Positions 15,906 to 25,940 of a DNA stretch of 64,000 bases are shown piece by piece. The notes beneath the pieces were generated by a model. The model made no database searches and had not been told where the DNA came from. It saw only the letters and a program-made list of their open reading frames with translations. Position 1 is the first letter of the stretch. Every line of letters starts with the position of its first letter. The stretch comes from Phycisphaerales bacterium UBA1161. Its GTDB lineage: Bacteria > Planctomycetota > Phycisphaerae > Tepidisphaerales > Tepidisphaeraceae. The stretch covers positions 1 to 64,000 of the forward strand of contig DBZL01000055.1 of the NCBI GenBank assembly GCA_002311745.1. Direction: 5' to 3'. The position numbers and the translations under genes are program-made.

Positions 15906-18458
15906 ATGTCTGAAACCAATTTGCCGGCCGACCGGGTCGAAGAACTTCAGATCGAGCAGGAGCTGCAGGACAGCTACCTGACGTACGCGATGAGCACGAT
16001 CATGGATCGTGCCCTGCCGGACGTGCGCGACGGGCTGAAGCCCAGCCAGCGGCGGATTCTGGTGGCGATGAACGATCTGAATCTGCGGCCGGCAGGCAAG
16101 CACCTCAAGTGCGCCAAGATCGCCGGCAACACCAGCGGGGATTATCACCCGCACGGCGAGGCGATCGTCTATCCGACGTTGGTGCGGCTGGCGCAGGACT
16201 GGAACATGCGTTATCCGCTGGTGGACGGGCAGGGGAACTTCGGCAGCACGGACGGCGATCCTCCGGCGGCGATGCGATACACGGAGGCGCGGCCCACGGC
16301 CATCGAGCAGGAAATGATGGCCGACCTGGAGCTGGATACCGTCGATTTTCAGCCCAATTATGACGAGCGTTTGCAGGAGCCGACGGTGCTGCCGGCGCGG
16401 TTTCCCAACCTGCTGGTCAATGGCTCGACGGGCATCGCGGTGGGGATGGCGTGCAACCTGCTGCCGCACAACCTGCGGGAAATCTGCGACGCCATCGTGC
16501 ACGTGATCGATCATGACCAGTGCGAATTGGCCGAGCTGCTCGAGATCGTGCAGGGTCCGGATTTCCCCACGGGTGGAATCCTGCGCGGCAAGGACGGCAT
16601 CGTCGACGGCTATAAGAGCGGACGCGGAAAACTGACCCTGCAGGCCAAGGTCGCCGTCGAAGAGCGTCCCAACGGCAGAAGCTCGGTCATTATTGAGGAA
16701 ATTCCCTACGGCGTGATGCGCAAATCAATCGTCGAAGCCGTTGCCGATTGCGTCAAGAGGGACCTGATCAACGACATCTCGGCGATCAACGACGAAAGCG
16801 GGCGTCAGTACGACTGCCGGATCGTGATCGACCTGAAGCGCGACGCCGACCCGGAGGTCATCCGCAACCAGCTTTTCGAGTACACGCCCTGCCAGATCAC
16901 GGTCAGCATGATCAACATCGCCCTGGTCAACCGTCAGCCGCGGACGATGGGACTCAAGGAGCTGATCCAGCATTACGTCGATCACCGCAAGGATGTCATT
17001 ACGCGGCGGACGCGGTTCCTGCTGCGCAAGGCGCAGCAGCGCGGGCACATCCTCGAGGGCCTGATCTTCGCCGTGTGCGACATCGACGAGGTGGTCAAGC
17101 TCATCCGCGCCTGCAAGACGCGCGAAGAGGCGATCGCCAAGCTGCGCGATCGGGCGTTCCGGATTCCGCCCGAGCACCCGGCGGCGGCGCAGGTTCCGGC
17201 GGCGCTCTTGGAGCGGACGGCCCTGAAACCCGTGCTGCTCAGTCAGGCCCAGGCCGAGGCGATCGGCCGATTGCAGCTCATCCAACTGGTCGGCCTGGAA
17301 ATCGACAAGCTGGTCGGCGAATACCGCGACGTGGTCGATGAGATCGAAGGCTACGAGGCCATCCTGCGCGACGAGGGGCGGGTGCTCGACATCATTCGGG
17401 AGGACGTGTACGAGATCAAGGACAAGTACGGGGATGAACGGCGGACGAAGATCGAGGGCGGCGTCAGCGATTTCAACATGGAGAAACTGATTGCCCGCGA
17501 GGACGTGGTGGTGACCGTCAGCCACGAGGGGTACATCAAGCGATTGCCGGTGGACACGTACCGATCGCAGGGTCGGGGCGGTCGGGGTGTGCGCGGGACC
17601 GAGTCCAGGGAAGGGGATTTTGTCGAGCACCTGTTCGTGGCCAACACGCACGATTATTTGCTGTTTTTCAGCAACCAGGGGCGGGTGCTGCAGCGCCGCG
17701 TGTACGACGTGCCGGAAATGAGCCGAATCAGCCAGGGCCGGGCGGTGGCCAATCTGCTGGAATTTCACGGGGGGGAGAAACTCACCCACGTTCTGGCGGT
17801 GAAGGATTTTTCCAGCGGCGAGCAATTCCTGCTGTTCGCGACGGCCAAAGGGACGGTGAAGAAGACGGCGCTGAGCGCCTACTCCAATATTCGTCCCAGC
17901 GGGATCATCGCCATTGGTTTGGACGAGGGCGACACGCTGATCGACGTGGCGGTGACCGGCGGCAAGGACCACGTGATCCTGGGGACCAAGAGCGGGCTGG
18001 CGATCCGGTTTGAAGAGACGGATGTGCGCGCGATGGGCCGGCCGGCCGCGGGCGTCACCGGGGCGCGATTCAAGCGCGAAGGGGATGAAGTCGTGGCCAT
18101 GCTGGTGGTGCCCAACGGTCAAAGCGCCGGAACGCAGTTGCTCACGGCTTGCGTCAACGGCTATGGCAAGCGGACGCCGCTGGAGGACTACCCGGTCAAG
18201 GGCCGGGGCACCCGCGGCGTGATCAACATCGACGCCAGCGAGCGCAACGGCGACGTCATCGGCCTGAAACTCGTCACCGCAGCCGACGAAGTCATGTTGA
18301 TTACCGAGCGCGGCATATTGATCCGAACGCGCGTGGGTGAGATCCGCGAGACCGGCCGCAACGCCGCCGGCGTTCGCCTCATCAAACTCGACGACGGCGA
18401 CAGGCTGGTGGCCATGGCGAAAGTCGAAAAGGAAGAAGAGAACGATAATGACGAATGA
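15906..18458 (+). CDS. gyrA: DNA gyrase subunit A
   Basis: Type IIA topoisomerase subunit, 850 residues from the ATG at 15906 (an upstream in-frame extension covers the leader hairpin and is not conserved). The winged-helix domain has [24 protein letters not shown] and [15 protein letters not shown], and the catalytic tyrosine lies in [10 protein letters not shown]. The C-terminal beta-pinwheel carries the GyrA box [11 protein letters not shown], which separates GyrA from ParC. The acidic tail ([12 protein letters not shown]) merges into a TGACGAATGA-type repeat. gyrB is not in the window. Confidence 0.96.
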   Translation: MSETNLPADRVEELQIEQELQDSYLTYAMSTIMDRALPDVRDGLKPSQRRILVAMNDLNLRPAGKHLKCAKIAGNTSGDYHPHGEAIVYPTLVRLAQDWNMRYPLVDGQGNFGSTDGDPPAAMRYTEARPTAIEQEMMADLELDTVDFQPNYDERLQEPTVLPARFPNLLVNGSTGIAVGMACNLLPHNLREICDAIVHVIDHDQCELAELLEIVQGPDFPTGGILRGKDGIVDGYKSGRGKLTLQAKVAVEERPNGRSSVIIEEIPYGVMRKSIVEAVADCVKRDLINDISAINDESGRQYDCRIVIDLKRDADPEVIRNQLFEYTPCQITVSMINIALVNRQPRTMGLKELIQHYVDHRKDVITRRTRFLLRKAQQRGHILEGLIFAVCDIDEVVKLIRACKTREEAIAKLRDRAFRIPPEHPAAAQVPAALLERTALKPVLLSQAQAEAIGRLQLIQLVGLEIDKLVGEYRDVVDEIEGYEAILRDEGRVLDIIREDVYEIKDKYGDERRTKIEGGVSDFNMEKLIAREDVVVTVSHEGYIKRLPVDTYRSQGRGGRGVRGTESREGDFVEHLFVANTHDYLLFFSNQGRVLQRRVYDVPEMSRISQGRAVANLLEFHGGEKLTHVLAVKDFSSGEQFLLFATAKGTVKKTALSAYSNIRPSGIIAIGLDEGDTLIDVAVTGGKDHVILGTKSGLAIRFEETDVRAMGRPAAGVTGARFKREGDEVVAMLVVPNGQSAGTQLLTACVNGYGKRTPLEDYPVKGRGTRGVINIDASERNGDVIGLKLVTAADEVMLITERGILIRTRVGEIRETGRNAAGVRLIKLDDGDRLVAMAKVEKEEENDNDE

Positions 18459-18570
18459 CGATTGATGAATGACCAATAAGGGAGCAAGAGAGGCGAGTCG
18501 GCCAGGTGCGGGACGCACGGCGCACTTTTATCTCCTTGTCTCCCCGTCTCCCCGTCTCCTTGTCTGTTTT
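18440..18570 (+). repeat. simple direct repeats downstream of gyrA
   Basis: Two low-complexity patches: iterated ATGACGAATGACGATTGATG around 18447-18475, and pyrimidine-rich TCTCCTTGTCTCCCCGTCTC iterations around 18530-18562. The first supplies the last gyrA codons and its stop; the second is read through in the frame of the next gene as LLVSPSPRLLVC. Confidence 0.55.
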
Positions 18571-19203
18571 TTCCCCTTGATCGTGCTTTCGCTGCTGGGG
18601 ACCCTGGGCTGCTACTGGGCCGCCGGGCCATCCCTGGGACTTTTCTTCGGTGGATTTCTCGTTGCGACGCTTTTGGCGCCCGCGGCGGCGGTTTCTCCTG
18701 GACGCATGATTCCGCGCTTGATCGCTGTGACCGTTGGAATCGCCGTGGTTTGGACGATTGCCCTCTTGCAAACGCCCGATACCGCCGGGCAATGGGCTTT
18801 GCTCGTGCTGGTGCTGGCGGCGTACGCGATCGCGATGGCCGGTGTCGCATTGGCCGCTATGCGCCTGGGGCTGGGGTCGGTGATCGCTTCGGCGGTTGCG
18901 ATGGTTCTGGGGCTGGCCTGGCTCAGTTGGCCCATCTGGCTGGCGCCGCAATTCGACCGCCTGAGCACGACGTTCATCGATCGGTTGGTGGCCGTTCATC
19001 CGCCCCTGGTGGCCAACGGCGTGCTGGCCGCCGAGCCGCCGTGGACGCACCGAACCCTCGCCTACCATCTGACCCGGCTGAATCAGGACATCCCCACGGC
19101 CCTGCCGACCAGCGTCATTCCGTGCGTGGCGCTGCATCTGGCGATCGGGGGCATGCTGATGGCCCTGTCGGTGATTCGGAGGCGCCGTGCGTATGGGCAA
19201 TGA
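18469..19203 (+). CDS. multi-pass membrane protein, unknown function
   Basis: Up to 244 residues with about five hydrophobic helices (for example LIVLSLLGTLGCYWAAG, LIAVTVGIAVVWTIALL, WALLVLVLAAYAIAMAGVALA and SVIASAVAMVLGLAWLSWP) and a basic C-terminus (IRRRRAYGQ). The annotated ATG has no ribosome-binding site, and the first 35 residues are encoded by simple repeats, so the true start may be a TTG or GTG near 18574-18582. Its stop overlaps the comEC start by 17 bp, which suggests coupling. The family is unrecognised. Confidence 0.65.
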   Translation: MTNKGAREASRPGAGRTAHFYLLVSPSPRLLVCFFPLIVLSLLGTLGCYWAAGPSLGLFFGGFLVATLLAPAAAVSPGRMIPRLIAVTVGIAVVWTIALLQTPDTAGQWALLVLVLAAYAIAMAGVALAAMRLGLGSVIASAVAMVLGLAWLSWPIWLAPQFDRLSTTFIDRLVAVHPPLVANGVLAAEPPWTHRTLAYHLTRLNQDIPTALPTSVIPCVALHLAIGGMLMALSVIRRRRAYGQ

Positions 19204-21724
19204 GCCGGCAAGTTGGCTTGCAGGCGCATCGCGGCGGAGACCGGCGGTCGCGGCGGCGGGGTTGCTGGCCGGCGGAATCGCACTGTGCCAATTTCTTCCC
19301 TGCTGGCCGTGGGTTTGGCTGATCGCGGCCGCGGCGCTGTTGCTGGCCGCCTCTCTGCTTCGCCGCCGAAATGCCCCGGCCAATGCGGCGCTCTTGGCCG
19401 CGATGATCGCGATCGGTCTTTTGGCCGCCCAGATTGAACGATTTCAATTTCCCGGCGATCACATCGCGCTGTACACGGATTTGGGCGAGCGATTCGCGCA
19501 GGTGGAATTGTCGATTGACGAGCCGCCGCGGCTGGAGATCGAGCGGGTCGCGGAGGTGCGCGGGCTTCCGCCCAAACAAACGGCCCGCGCCAAGGTGCTG
19601 GCCGTCCGCGGCAAATCCGGCTGGCGGGGAGCATCGGGAACGATTCTTTTGACGGTGGATCAGTTCAATCCGCGCTTGCTGGCCGGGCAGAGAGTGCGCG
19701 TGACGGGGATGCTGCAGCGCCCGATGTCCCCGACCAATGCCGGGGAGTTCGATCACTCGGCCTGGTGCCGTGCTCAGCGCATCCTGGCCACCGTGCGCGT
19801 CGGCCATGCCGACGGCGTGGAAATCCTGGATGATCGCGGACGCGGGATTCTGCTGTGGCTTCGCGAAAAGACGCGGAACTTGCTGGCGATGGGATTCACT
19901 TTGGACCGCTCGGGCGATCACGCGCTGCTGCGGGCGTTTGTCCTGGGCGATCCGGATCCGCAAATGGCGGACGTGGAGCGCACGTTCGTCCGTACGGGGA
20001 TGGTGCATTACCTGAGCGTCAGCGGACTGCACGTGGCGCTGATCGGGGCGATGGTGGTGTTCGCGTGCCGACTGATGCGCATGCGCCCGCGGATTTCGCT
20101 GGCCGCGGGATTGGCGGTGGTGCTGCTGTACGGCCTGGTGGCATTGCCGACCTGGCCCGGCTGGCGATCCATATTGATGTGCGCAGCGGCCGTGGCGGCC
20201 CTGTGGAATCGCCGCCAGCCCGATAGCCTGCAACTTTTCGCCGTTGCCATCGCGGCGATTTTGCTCATCCATCCGGCGGACCTGCACAACGGCGGGTTTC
20301 AGATCAGCTTCGCGGCCGTGCTGGGACTGCTGCTCTTCGGCAACCTTGCCCCCCAGAGCTTTTGGACGTGGTGGCAGGGGCCCGATGCCGTGACGCTGCA
20401 AAGCGCACGCTCGCGGTCCTGGCTGTGGCGCCGGGTCGTCTCGATTCTCACGGCCGGCCTGATCGCCTGGCTCATGACCATGCCCTTGGTGATCTATCAC
20501 TACGGTCAGCTCAGCGCCTGGTCGGTGCCGGCCAGCCTGATCCTATTGCCGATGACGATTCTGGCCCTGACGGCGGGCGTGCTCAAAATCCTGTTGACCC
20601 TTTGCTGGCCCAGCGCGGCACATTTTTGGGCGATCCTCTGCACGGCGCCGATTTTGGCGATGCGACAAATCGTCGAATGGCTGGAGAAGGTGCCTGGTGC
20701 GGCGATTCCCACGGCCATCGCACCGGTTTGGATGCTGGTCGTTTATTACGCCGTGATCGCGCTGGCGTTGGTGCGTTGGGCGCGGCCGGCGCTGTCGTGG
20801 GTCGGGCGGCTGGCGCCGGTGGCGGCCGGGGTTGGACTGCTCCTGTGGCCGCTGCTGGCCGGAGGGCGATTGGCCACGCATGCCCCGATGGGAGGGATTC
20901 AGATTACGCTGCTGAGCGTCGGGCCTGGGCAGTGCGCCATCGTCCGGGGGCCGTCCAACCATGCGACGCTGATCGACGCCGGATCGTTCACCGTCTCGGA
21001 TGTGGGCCGGCGATTGATCACACCCTATCTGCGGTTTGAAGGGTGCACGAAAATCGATCGGATCATTTTGAGTCATGGGGATTACGATCACATCAGCGCC
21101 GCGGCGGAAATGTTTGAGACTTACGGCCGGCCGCCGGTATTCATGAGCCCGCATTTTGCGCCACACGCGGTGGGCAACCCGCCGGCTGAGGAACTGCTGG
21201 AAACGGTCGGCGGGGCCGCGTCGATCATCCGCCAAGGCGACCGCCTCGACCTGGGGGAGGGCATGACGATCGACGTTCTGTGGCCGCCGGCGCAGTGCGA
21301 CATGAATTCCAACAATTGCGGACTCGTGCTGGCGCTGAACTTTGCCGGGCGAAGAGTCATTTTCACCGCGGACATCCAGGAACCGGCCGAGCGCGGGCTG
21401 CTGGATAACGCGGCATCGCTACCAGCGGATGTGTTGATCGCCCCGCATCACGGCAGCGTGGAGGCGACCAGCGGCGAATTTCTTCAGGCCGTGCGGCCGA
21501 AAATCATCCTGGCGTCGAGCGATCGCCAGCTCACCCACAAGCAAAAGACGTTCGATGCGCTGGCGTCGGGATATCGAGAGTATCGCACCGGCCGCTACGG
21601 TCAGCTCACGTTGAGCATCGGCGCCGATGGCCGGATGGACGTCGACACGTTCGTGCCGGACCAAGGCGATGCTGGGGCAAAAAGTCCCGAACCGGCCGGC
21701 GCCTTGGGCTTGCTTCACCGGTAG
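19187..21724 (+). CDS. comEC: ComEC/Rec2 DNA-uptake channel protein
   Basis: Inner-membrane channel for single-stranded DNA uptake during natural transformation; 845 residues. After N-terminal helices comes the OB-like DUF4131 region, then the Competence domain with HYLSVSGLHVALIG and many helices, then a C-terminal metallo-beta-lactamase domain with ILSHGDYDHIS, FTADIQEPAE and DVLIAPHHGSVEATS (metal ligands intact). This is the full three-domain architecture. The start overlaps the preceding membrane-protein gene. A type IV pilus apparatus and comEA are not in the window, so competence is only suggested. Confidence 0.93.
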   Translation: MRMGNEPASWLAGASRRRPAVAAAGLLAGGIALCQFLPCWPWVWLIAAAALLLAASLLRRRNAPANAALLAAMIAIGLLAAQIERFQFPGDHIALYTDLGERFAQVELSIDEPPRLEIERVAEVRGLPPKQTARAKVLAVRGKSGWRGASGTILLTVDQFNPRLLAGQRVRVTGMLQRPMSPTNAGEFDHSAWCRAQRILATVRVGHADGVEILDDRGRGILLWLREKTRNLLAMGFTLDRSGDHALLRAFVLGDPDPQMADVERTFVRTGMVHYLSVSGLHVALIGAMVVFACRLMRMRPRISLAAGLAVVLLYGLVALPTWPGWRSILMCAAAVAALWNRRQPDSLQLFAVAIAAILLIHPADLHNGGFQISFAAVLGLLLFGNLAPQSFWTWWQGPDAVTLQSARSRSWLWRRVVSILTAGLIAWLMTMPLVIYHYGQLSAWSVPASLILLPMTILALTAGVLKILLTLCWPSAAHFWAILCTAPILAMRQIVEWLEKVPGAAIPTAIAPVWMLVVYYAVIALALVRWARPALSWVGRLAPVAAGVGLLLWPLLAGGRLATHAPMGGIQITLLSVGPGQCAIVRGPSNHATLIDAGSFTVSDVGRRLITPYLRFEGCTKIDRIILSHGDYDHISAAAEMFETYGRPPVFMSPHFAPHAVGNPPAEELLETVGGAASIIRQGDRLDLGEGMTIDVLWPPAQCDMNSNNCGLVLALNFAGRRVIFTADIQEPAERGLLDNAASLPADVLIAPHHGSVEATSGEFLQAVRPKIILASSDRQLTHKQKTFDALASGYREYRTGRYGQLTLSIGADGRMDVDTFVPDQGDAGAKSPEPAGALGLLHR

Positions 21725-21747
21725 CGCGGCCGTATTTTCGTTCGATT

Positions 21748-22857
21748 ATGGCTGAGAAAATTCCCTTATCGCGCGTGTATCAATCCGAAACCATTGACCG
21801 CCGCATCCTCGAAGTGGTCAAGGGGGGCAACTACATCCTGGGCCCGGAATGCAAGGCGTTTGAGAAGGAGTTGGCCGAATTTTTCGGCGTGCAACACGCC
21901 GTGCTGTCAAGCTCGTGGACGGCGGCGGTGCATCTGCTGCATTTGGCGCAGGGGCTGAAAACCGGCGACGAGATTCTCGTGCCCAGTCTCACCGCGTTTC
22001 CCACCATCGAGCCGATGATTCACGCCGGGGGCAAACCGGTGTTTTGCGACATCGACGATACCTACACCATCGATCCGGCCGATGCCCGCAGGAAAATCAC
22101 CGGCCGAACGGTCGGCATTCTTCCCGTGCACCTGTACGGCCGGCCGGCGGACATCGACGCCTTGCAGCAGCTCGCCCGCGAGCACGGGCTGTGGCTGATC
22201 GAGGATTGCGCCCAGGCGCACGGCGCCAAGTGGAAAGGCAAACGCGCCGGTAGCTACGGCGATCACGCCGCCATCTCCTTCTACCCATCGAAAAATCTCA
22301 CCGTCTACGGCGACGGCGGGGCGGTGCTGACCAACGACGCGGCGATCGCCCAGAAAATCAGCATGCTGCGCAACCACGGGCGCAAGGACAAATACCTGCA
22401 CGAAAAGGTCGGGTTCAACCTGCGTTTCAACGAGATTCAGGCGGCGGTGGGGCGCGAGCAGCTCAAGATGCTGGACGAGCTGAACTCCGGGCGGCGCCGC
22501 GCGGCCGAGTGGTACCGGCGCGAACTGGCGGGCGTCAAAGGCGTGGCCCTGCCGCCGACGGATACGCCCGGCAAGACGGAATCGGTTTACCACATGTTCG
22601 TCATCCGCCTGGACAATCACGATCGGCGTGAATCGCTGGCGCGGTACCTGAAGGAAAAAGCCATCGACACGGGCGTGCACTATCCGGTGCCCAACCACCT
22701 GCAGCCGGCGATGGAGGAGCTGTACGGCAAGCTCCCGCCGTTGCCGCGAACCGAGGATTACGTCAAGCGCATCTTGAGCCTGCCGATGTTCCCGGCGCTG
22801 CGGGAGGACCAGGTCAAGACGGTGGCGGACGCGATCAAGCAGTTTCTGCGATCGTGA
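21748..22857 (+). CDS. DegT/DnrJ/EryC1/StrS family sugar aminotransferase
   Basis: PLP-dependent enzyme of 369 residues that aminates keto-sugar nucleotides for surface polysaccharide or secondary metabolism. The PLP lysine is Lys182 in SFYPSKNLTVYGDGG; the ring-stacking aspartate is in IEDCAQAHGA; the N-terminal SSWTAAVHLLHLA and GFNLRFNEIQAAVGREQL are family hallmarks. It heads a compact rightward set (TVP38-like, glycosyltransferase, nuclease-like). The sugar substrate cannot be told. Confidence 0.93.
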   Translation: MAEKIPLSRVYQSETIDRRILEVVKGGNYILGPECKAFEKELAEFFGVQHAVLSSSWTAAVHLLHLAQGLKTGDEILVPSLTAFPTIEPMIHAGGKPVFCDIDDTYTIDPADARRKITGRTVGILPVHLYGRPADIDALQQLAREHGLWLIEDCAQAHGAKWKGKRAGSYGDHAAISFYPSKNLTVYGDGGAVLTNDAAIAQKISMLRNHGRKDKYLHEKVGFNLRFNEIQAAVGREQLKMLDELNSGRRRAAEWYRRELAGVKGVALPPTDTPGKTESVYHMFVIRLDNHDRRESLARYLKEKAIDTGVHYPVPNHLQPAMEELYGKLPPLPRTEDYVKRILSLPMFPALREDQVKTVADAIKQFLRS

Positions 22858-22899
22858 ACGGCCGCGCCTGGCAGGCTGCTACGGAAAAAGAATGCGGAC

Positions 22900-23661
22900 A
22901 TGATCAACGACGTTCCAGGCCAGGCTTTACAAGGGGAGTTGCCGGACGCGGCCGATCGCGTCGGGGGATTGCGTCGCGTGGCGGCGTTGTGCGTCGTGCT
23001 GATCGGCGCGATGGTCCTGGCGTATTGCGTGCCCATTCGTCACTGGCTGACGGACTCCCGGCGGGTGGGGGAGGCGCTGTCGTCGGTGGGGATATGGACG
23101 TATCCAACGTGCGTCGTCGCGGTGGCCGCGCTGGTGGCGTGTGGAGTGCCGCGGCTGCTGTTGTGCGGCGTGGCCGGCATGATCCTGGGATTCTGGCGGG
23201 GCCTTACCGTCGTTCAACTGGGGACTCTGCTGGGGTACTACGGCGTTTTCCTTTTCATCCGCTGGGGCGGGCGCGACTGGGCGCTGCGTCGCTGGCCCGC
23301 CCTGCAGAAATGGGCGGATCTGGTTCACGACCACGGCCTCATGGGGGTGATCCTTCTGCGCCAGCTTCCGATTCACGGCACTTTCATCAACTTGGGCCTG
23401 GGCCTGTCGCGCGTGAAACATCGGCACTTCCTGATCGGCACGTTGATCGGCTCGCTGCCCGAGGCGATTCCCGCGACGTTGGCCGGCGCCGGGCTGGTCA
23501 AGGCTTCCATGAAAGCCACCGCGGGTTACCTCGGCATCGCCGCGGCGGCGCTGGCGGTGATCTGGATTGGCTGCGGCTACCTGATGCGGGCGATGCACCA
23601 TAGCCGCTCGGGCTCGGCCCTGTTGGTTGAGGCCGCGAGCCTGAAAGGAGTCGGCGACTGA
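22900..23661 (+). CDS. TVP38/TMEM64 (VTT-domain) membrane protein
   Basis: A 253-residue protein with five or six helices and the VTT-domain core: CGVAGMILGFWRGLTVVQLG, TLLGYYGVFLFIRWGGRDW, then GVILLRQLPIHGTFINLGLG. Members of this superfamily (with DedA) include lipid scramblases and carrier-lipid flippases. Standing between a sugar aminotransferase and a polyprenyl-phosphate-type glycosyltransferase, it may handle a lipid-linked sugar; this is inference from position. Its stop overlaps the next start (TGATG). Confidence 0.82.
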   Translation: MINDVPGQALQGELPDAADRVGGLRRVAALCVVLIGAMVLAYCVPIRHWLTDSRRVGEALSSVGIWTYPTCVVAVAALVACGVPRLLLCGVAGMILGFWRGLTVVQLGTLLGYYGVFLFIRWGGRDWALRRWPALQKWADLVHDHGLMGVILLRQLPIHGTFINLGLGLSRVKHRHFLIGTLIGSLPEAIPATLAGAGLVKASMKATAGYLGIAAAALAVIWIGCGYLMRAMHHSRSGSALLVEAASLKGVGD

Positions 23662-24422
23662 TGCCCCAGCCGCTGCTGTCCATCTGCGTCCCGGTCTACA
23701 ACGAGCGGGACAACCTGCCGCTGCTTTACGACGCGATCGTGAAGGTGGTCGATCCGGCCGGAATTTCCGCGGAGTTGATCCTGGTGGACGACGGCAGCGG
23801 CGACGGGAGCTGGGCGGCGATCCAGGCCCTGGTGGCCAAGGACCCGCGCGTGCGCGGGCTGCGCTTCCGCAAAAATTGCGGCGAGACCGCCGCCAGCGAC
23901 GCGGGCCTGCGGGCCGCACGCGGGCAGTACGTCATGACCATGGATGCCGACTTGCAGAACGATCCCAAGGACATCCCCCAATTCATGGAAGCGCTTGCCG
24001 AGGGGCACGATTGCGTCTGCGGCACGCGCGTCACCAGCCGCGGCCAAGGCGACAATTTTTTGCGCATCGCCTCCAGCCGCATCGCCAATTGGGTGCGCAA
24101 CAAGCTCTCGGACGAGCACATCTCCGATGCCGGTTGCACGTACCGGGCGTTTCGCCGCCAGTGCGTGGACAAGCTCAAGCTGTACCGCGGCCTGCATCGC
24201 TTCATCCCGACGCTTCTGAAAATGGAGGGATTCACGGTCGTGGAGATTCCCGTCAGCCACAATCCGCGCCTGCACGGGCAAAGCAAATACGGGGTTTGGA
24301 ATCGGCTGTTCAAAAGTTTCCGGGACCTGCTGGCGATCCGGTGGATGAAGAGCCGGCTGCTCGGTTACGAAGTGGCGGAAGAATTGGACCGAACGCGAGA
24401 ACTCACCACGGTGCAATCATGA
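23661..24422 (+). CDS. glycosyltransferase family 2 (polyprenyl-phosphate type)
   Basis: A 253-residue GT-A enzyme. It has VPVYNERDNLPLLY, the nucleotide-binding VDDGSGDGS, the metal-binding MDADLQNDP, and the DPM/ArnC-like tail SHNPRLHGQSKYGVWNRLF. It lacks the two C-terminal helices of GtrB-type enzymes. Ribosome-binding AAGGAG is 10 bp before the ATG. It overlaps its neighbours by 1 bp and 4 bp, so the operon is translationally coupled. Likely transfers a sugar from a nucleotide donor to a polyprenyl phosphate. Confidence 0.88.
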   Translation: MPQPLLSICVPVYNERDNLPLLYDAIVKVVDPAGISAELILVDDGSGDGSWAAIQALVAKDPRVRGLRFRKNCGETAASDAGLRAARGQYVMTMDADLQNDPKDIPQFMEALAEGHDCVCGTRVTSRGQGDNFLRIASSRIANWVRNKLSDEHISDAGCTYRAFRRQCVDKLKLYRGLHRFIPTLLKMEGFTVVEIPVSHNPRLHGQSKYGVWNRLFKSFRDLLAIRWMKSRLLGYEVAEELDRTRELTTVQS

Positions 24423-25225
24423 ACGGATCAAGCCGTTTCCCGGCGGGACGTGTTGCATTGCTGTTATTGATCGTCGTTGCGGTGTTCATCGGGCAGGGAA
24501 ACCAGAAAATTCCCACCGGCCCCGCCGCGGGCGATTTGCTGGCCGGGCCGCCGGCTTCCCGCCCCTCGGGAAATCTTCTCCGCGTGGCGACGTTCAACAT
24601 CGACGGCGGCGTCGGCAAGGCCGACGGCCGCCTCGACCTGGACCGCACCGCGGCGGCCATCCGCGGCTACGACCTGGTCGGCTTGGAGGAAGTGCACAGC
24701 AACGATCAAATCCAGACGCTGAGCCAGAAGTTGGCCATGCCGGGGCTGTTTGCCCCGGTCGAGCGCCAGTGGTGGCATGAATCCTTCGGCAACGGCGTTC
24801 TCACCAGCCTGGACCTGGACCATTGGCAGCGCATCCCGCTGTCGAATTCCAACGCCGACTCCAATCGCAACCTGCTGCTGCTTCGCCTGCAATTTGCCGG
24901 CAAGCCGCTCAACGTGATCATCACGCACCTGGAGCGCCACGTCGACCGCCAGACGGAGCTGCGCTCGGTCGTTTCGTTGTTTGAATCGCTGCAGGAGCCG
25001 GCCATTCTGATGGGCGATCTGAACTGCGGCAAAGACGAGGCGCAGATCGCGACGTTGCGGAATACCCCCGGCGTCACGGATGCCATCGGGAAAGCCCTGA
25101 ACGACAAGACCCCCGACAGCGTCGATTGGATTTTCGCCCGCGGTCTGGGCGTGGTCCGCAGCGGCTTTATCGACAACGGCGCCAGCGACCATCCCGTCGC
25201 CTGGGCGGAATTGTCCGTGCCCTAG
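24419..25225 (+). CDS. endonuclease/exonuclease/phosphatase family protein, exported
   Basis: A 268-residue protein with an N-terminal signal anchor (VALLLLIVVAVFIGQG) and an EEP fold: RVATFNIDGGVG, the catalytic GLEEVHS, NVIITHLERH, LMGDLNCG and GASDHPVAW. The key Asn, Glu, Asp-Asn and Asp-His residues are kept. Exported members may hydrolyse phosphodiesters in lipids or nucleic acids outside the cytosol. It is the last gene of the operon, overlapping the glycosyltransferase by ATGA. Confidence 0.85.
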   Translation: MNGSSRFPAGRVALLLLIVVAVFIGQGNQKIPTGPAAGDLLAGPPASRPSGNLLRVATFNIDGGVGKADGRLDLDRTAAAIRGYDLVGLEEVHSNDQIQTLSQKLAMPGLFAPVERQWWHESFGNGVLTSLDLDHWQRIPLSNSNADSNRNLLLLRLQFAGKPLNVIITHLERHVDRQTELRSVVSLFESLQEPAILMGDLNCGKDEAQIATLRNTPGVTDAIGKALNDKTPDSVDWIFARGLGVVRSGFIDNGASDHPVAWAELSVP

Positions 25226-25245
25226 TGCGATTACCTTCGGGGCGC

Positions 25246-25360
25246 AAAATGCAACCGCAGAGACGCTGAGACGCAGAGACAGCCGCAGAGAAAAAATCTA
25301 TTTTTGTTTTTCTTCTCTGTGGCCCTCTCAGCGTCTCAGCGTCTCTGCGGTTGCATTTTT
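25246..25360. terminator. giant inverted repeat between convergent genes (bidirectional terminator)
   Basis: The two arms, about 46 nt each (25247-25292 and 25313-25359), are nearly perfect complements made of iterated GCAGAGACGCTGAGACGC units. The loop is rich in A and T, and the right arm ends in GCATTTTT with AAAAT at the left end. It sits between the 3' ends of the nuclease-like gene and the leftward Pro/Ala-rich gene, so it can terminate both. The sequence belongs to a CTCTGCGTCTCTGCGG-like repeat type that I associate with planctomycete intergenic regions. Confidence 0.75.
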
Positions 25361-25379
25361 CCGGCGCGAAGAGCCGCGC

Positions 25380-25940
25380 TCAATACCACACGTTCAGGAC
25401 TAGCGCCAGGTCTTTGACCTTGCCTTCGAAGATGCCGATCGTGCTGGTGACGAACTTGACCTCGATGTCCGGATGGCTGTCCAGCCATTCGTTAATGTTG
25501 TTGTCCAGGTATTCCACGCCCTGATCGCTTAGCCGGCCGTGGAAAGTGCGCACGCGAACGGCGCCGGTGCCGCCGAAGTGCGGCGTCCGCTTCCAGGTAT
25601 GCGTGGGCTTGGCGGCGTCGCTGATGCCGAAGGCGCGGATCTTGCTCGGCGCGGCGGCGCCCGGGTGATCGCCGGTCAACTCGAGCGGTTGGTCGCCGGC
25701 CTTGACGGGCCTAGCGCCGGGCGGCGATAGCGGCGCGGCCGCGGCGCCGGGTGCAACCGGACTGGGACGCGGTGGTACGGTAGCGCCCGGATTCATGGAC
25801 ATCATGACGGGAGTCCGGACGACGGCAGCGGGCTGTAGAGTCGGCGCCGCGGTCGATGGCGGACGAGAAATTGGGACTGCGGACGCCGGTTGATGTGGCT
25901 GCGCGCCCTGTGGCCCCGTGCCCGATGGCGATTGGCTCAT
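25380..25940 (-). CDS. Pro/Ala-rich protein with conserved C-terminal domain, unknown function
   Basis: A 186-residue protein from the ATG at 25940, which has GAGGAGG five bases upstream; the open frame further upstream is not coding-like. The first 110 residues are disordered and rich in Pro, Ala, Ser and Gln. The last 65 form a compact domain (VRVRTFHGRLSDQGVEYLD, NEWLDSHPDIEVKFVT, DLALVLNVWY) of a type I recall from planctomycete hypothetical proteins. No signal peptide. Function unknown. Confidence 0.75.
   Translation of the reverse strand: MSQSPSGTGPQGAQPHQPASAVPISRPPSTAAPTLQPAAVVRTPVMMSMNPGATVPPRPSPVAPGAAAAPLSPPGARPVKAGDQPLELTGDHPGAAAPSKIRAFGISDAAKPTHTWKRTPHFGGTGAVRVRTFHGRLSDQGVEYLDNNINEWLDSHPDIEVKFVTSTIGIFEGKVKDLALVLNVWY

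Noticed and set aside
16725..18518. 597-codon open frame antisense to gyrA
   Set aside because: Composition (His/Arg/Leu-rich, no motifs) is that of a GC-rich shadow of gyrA.
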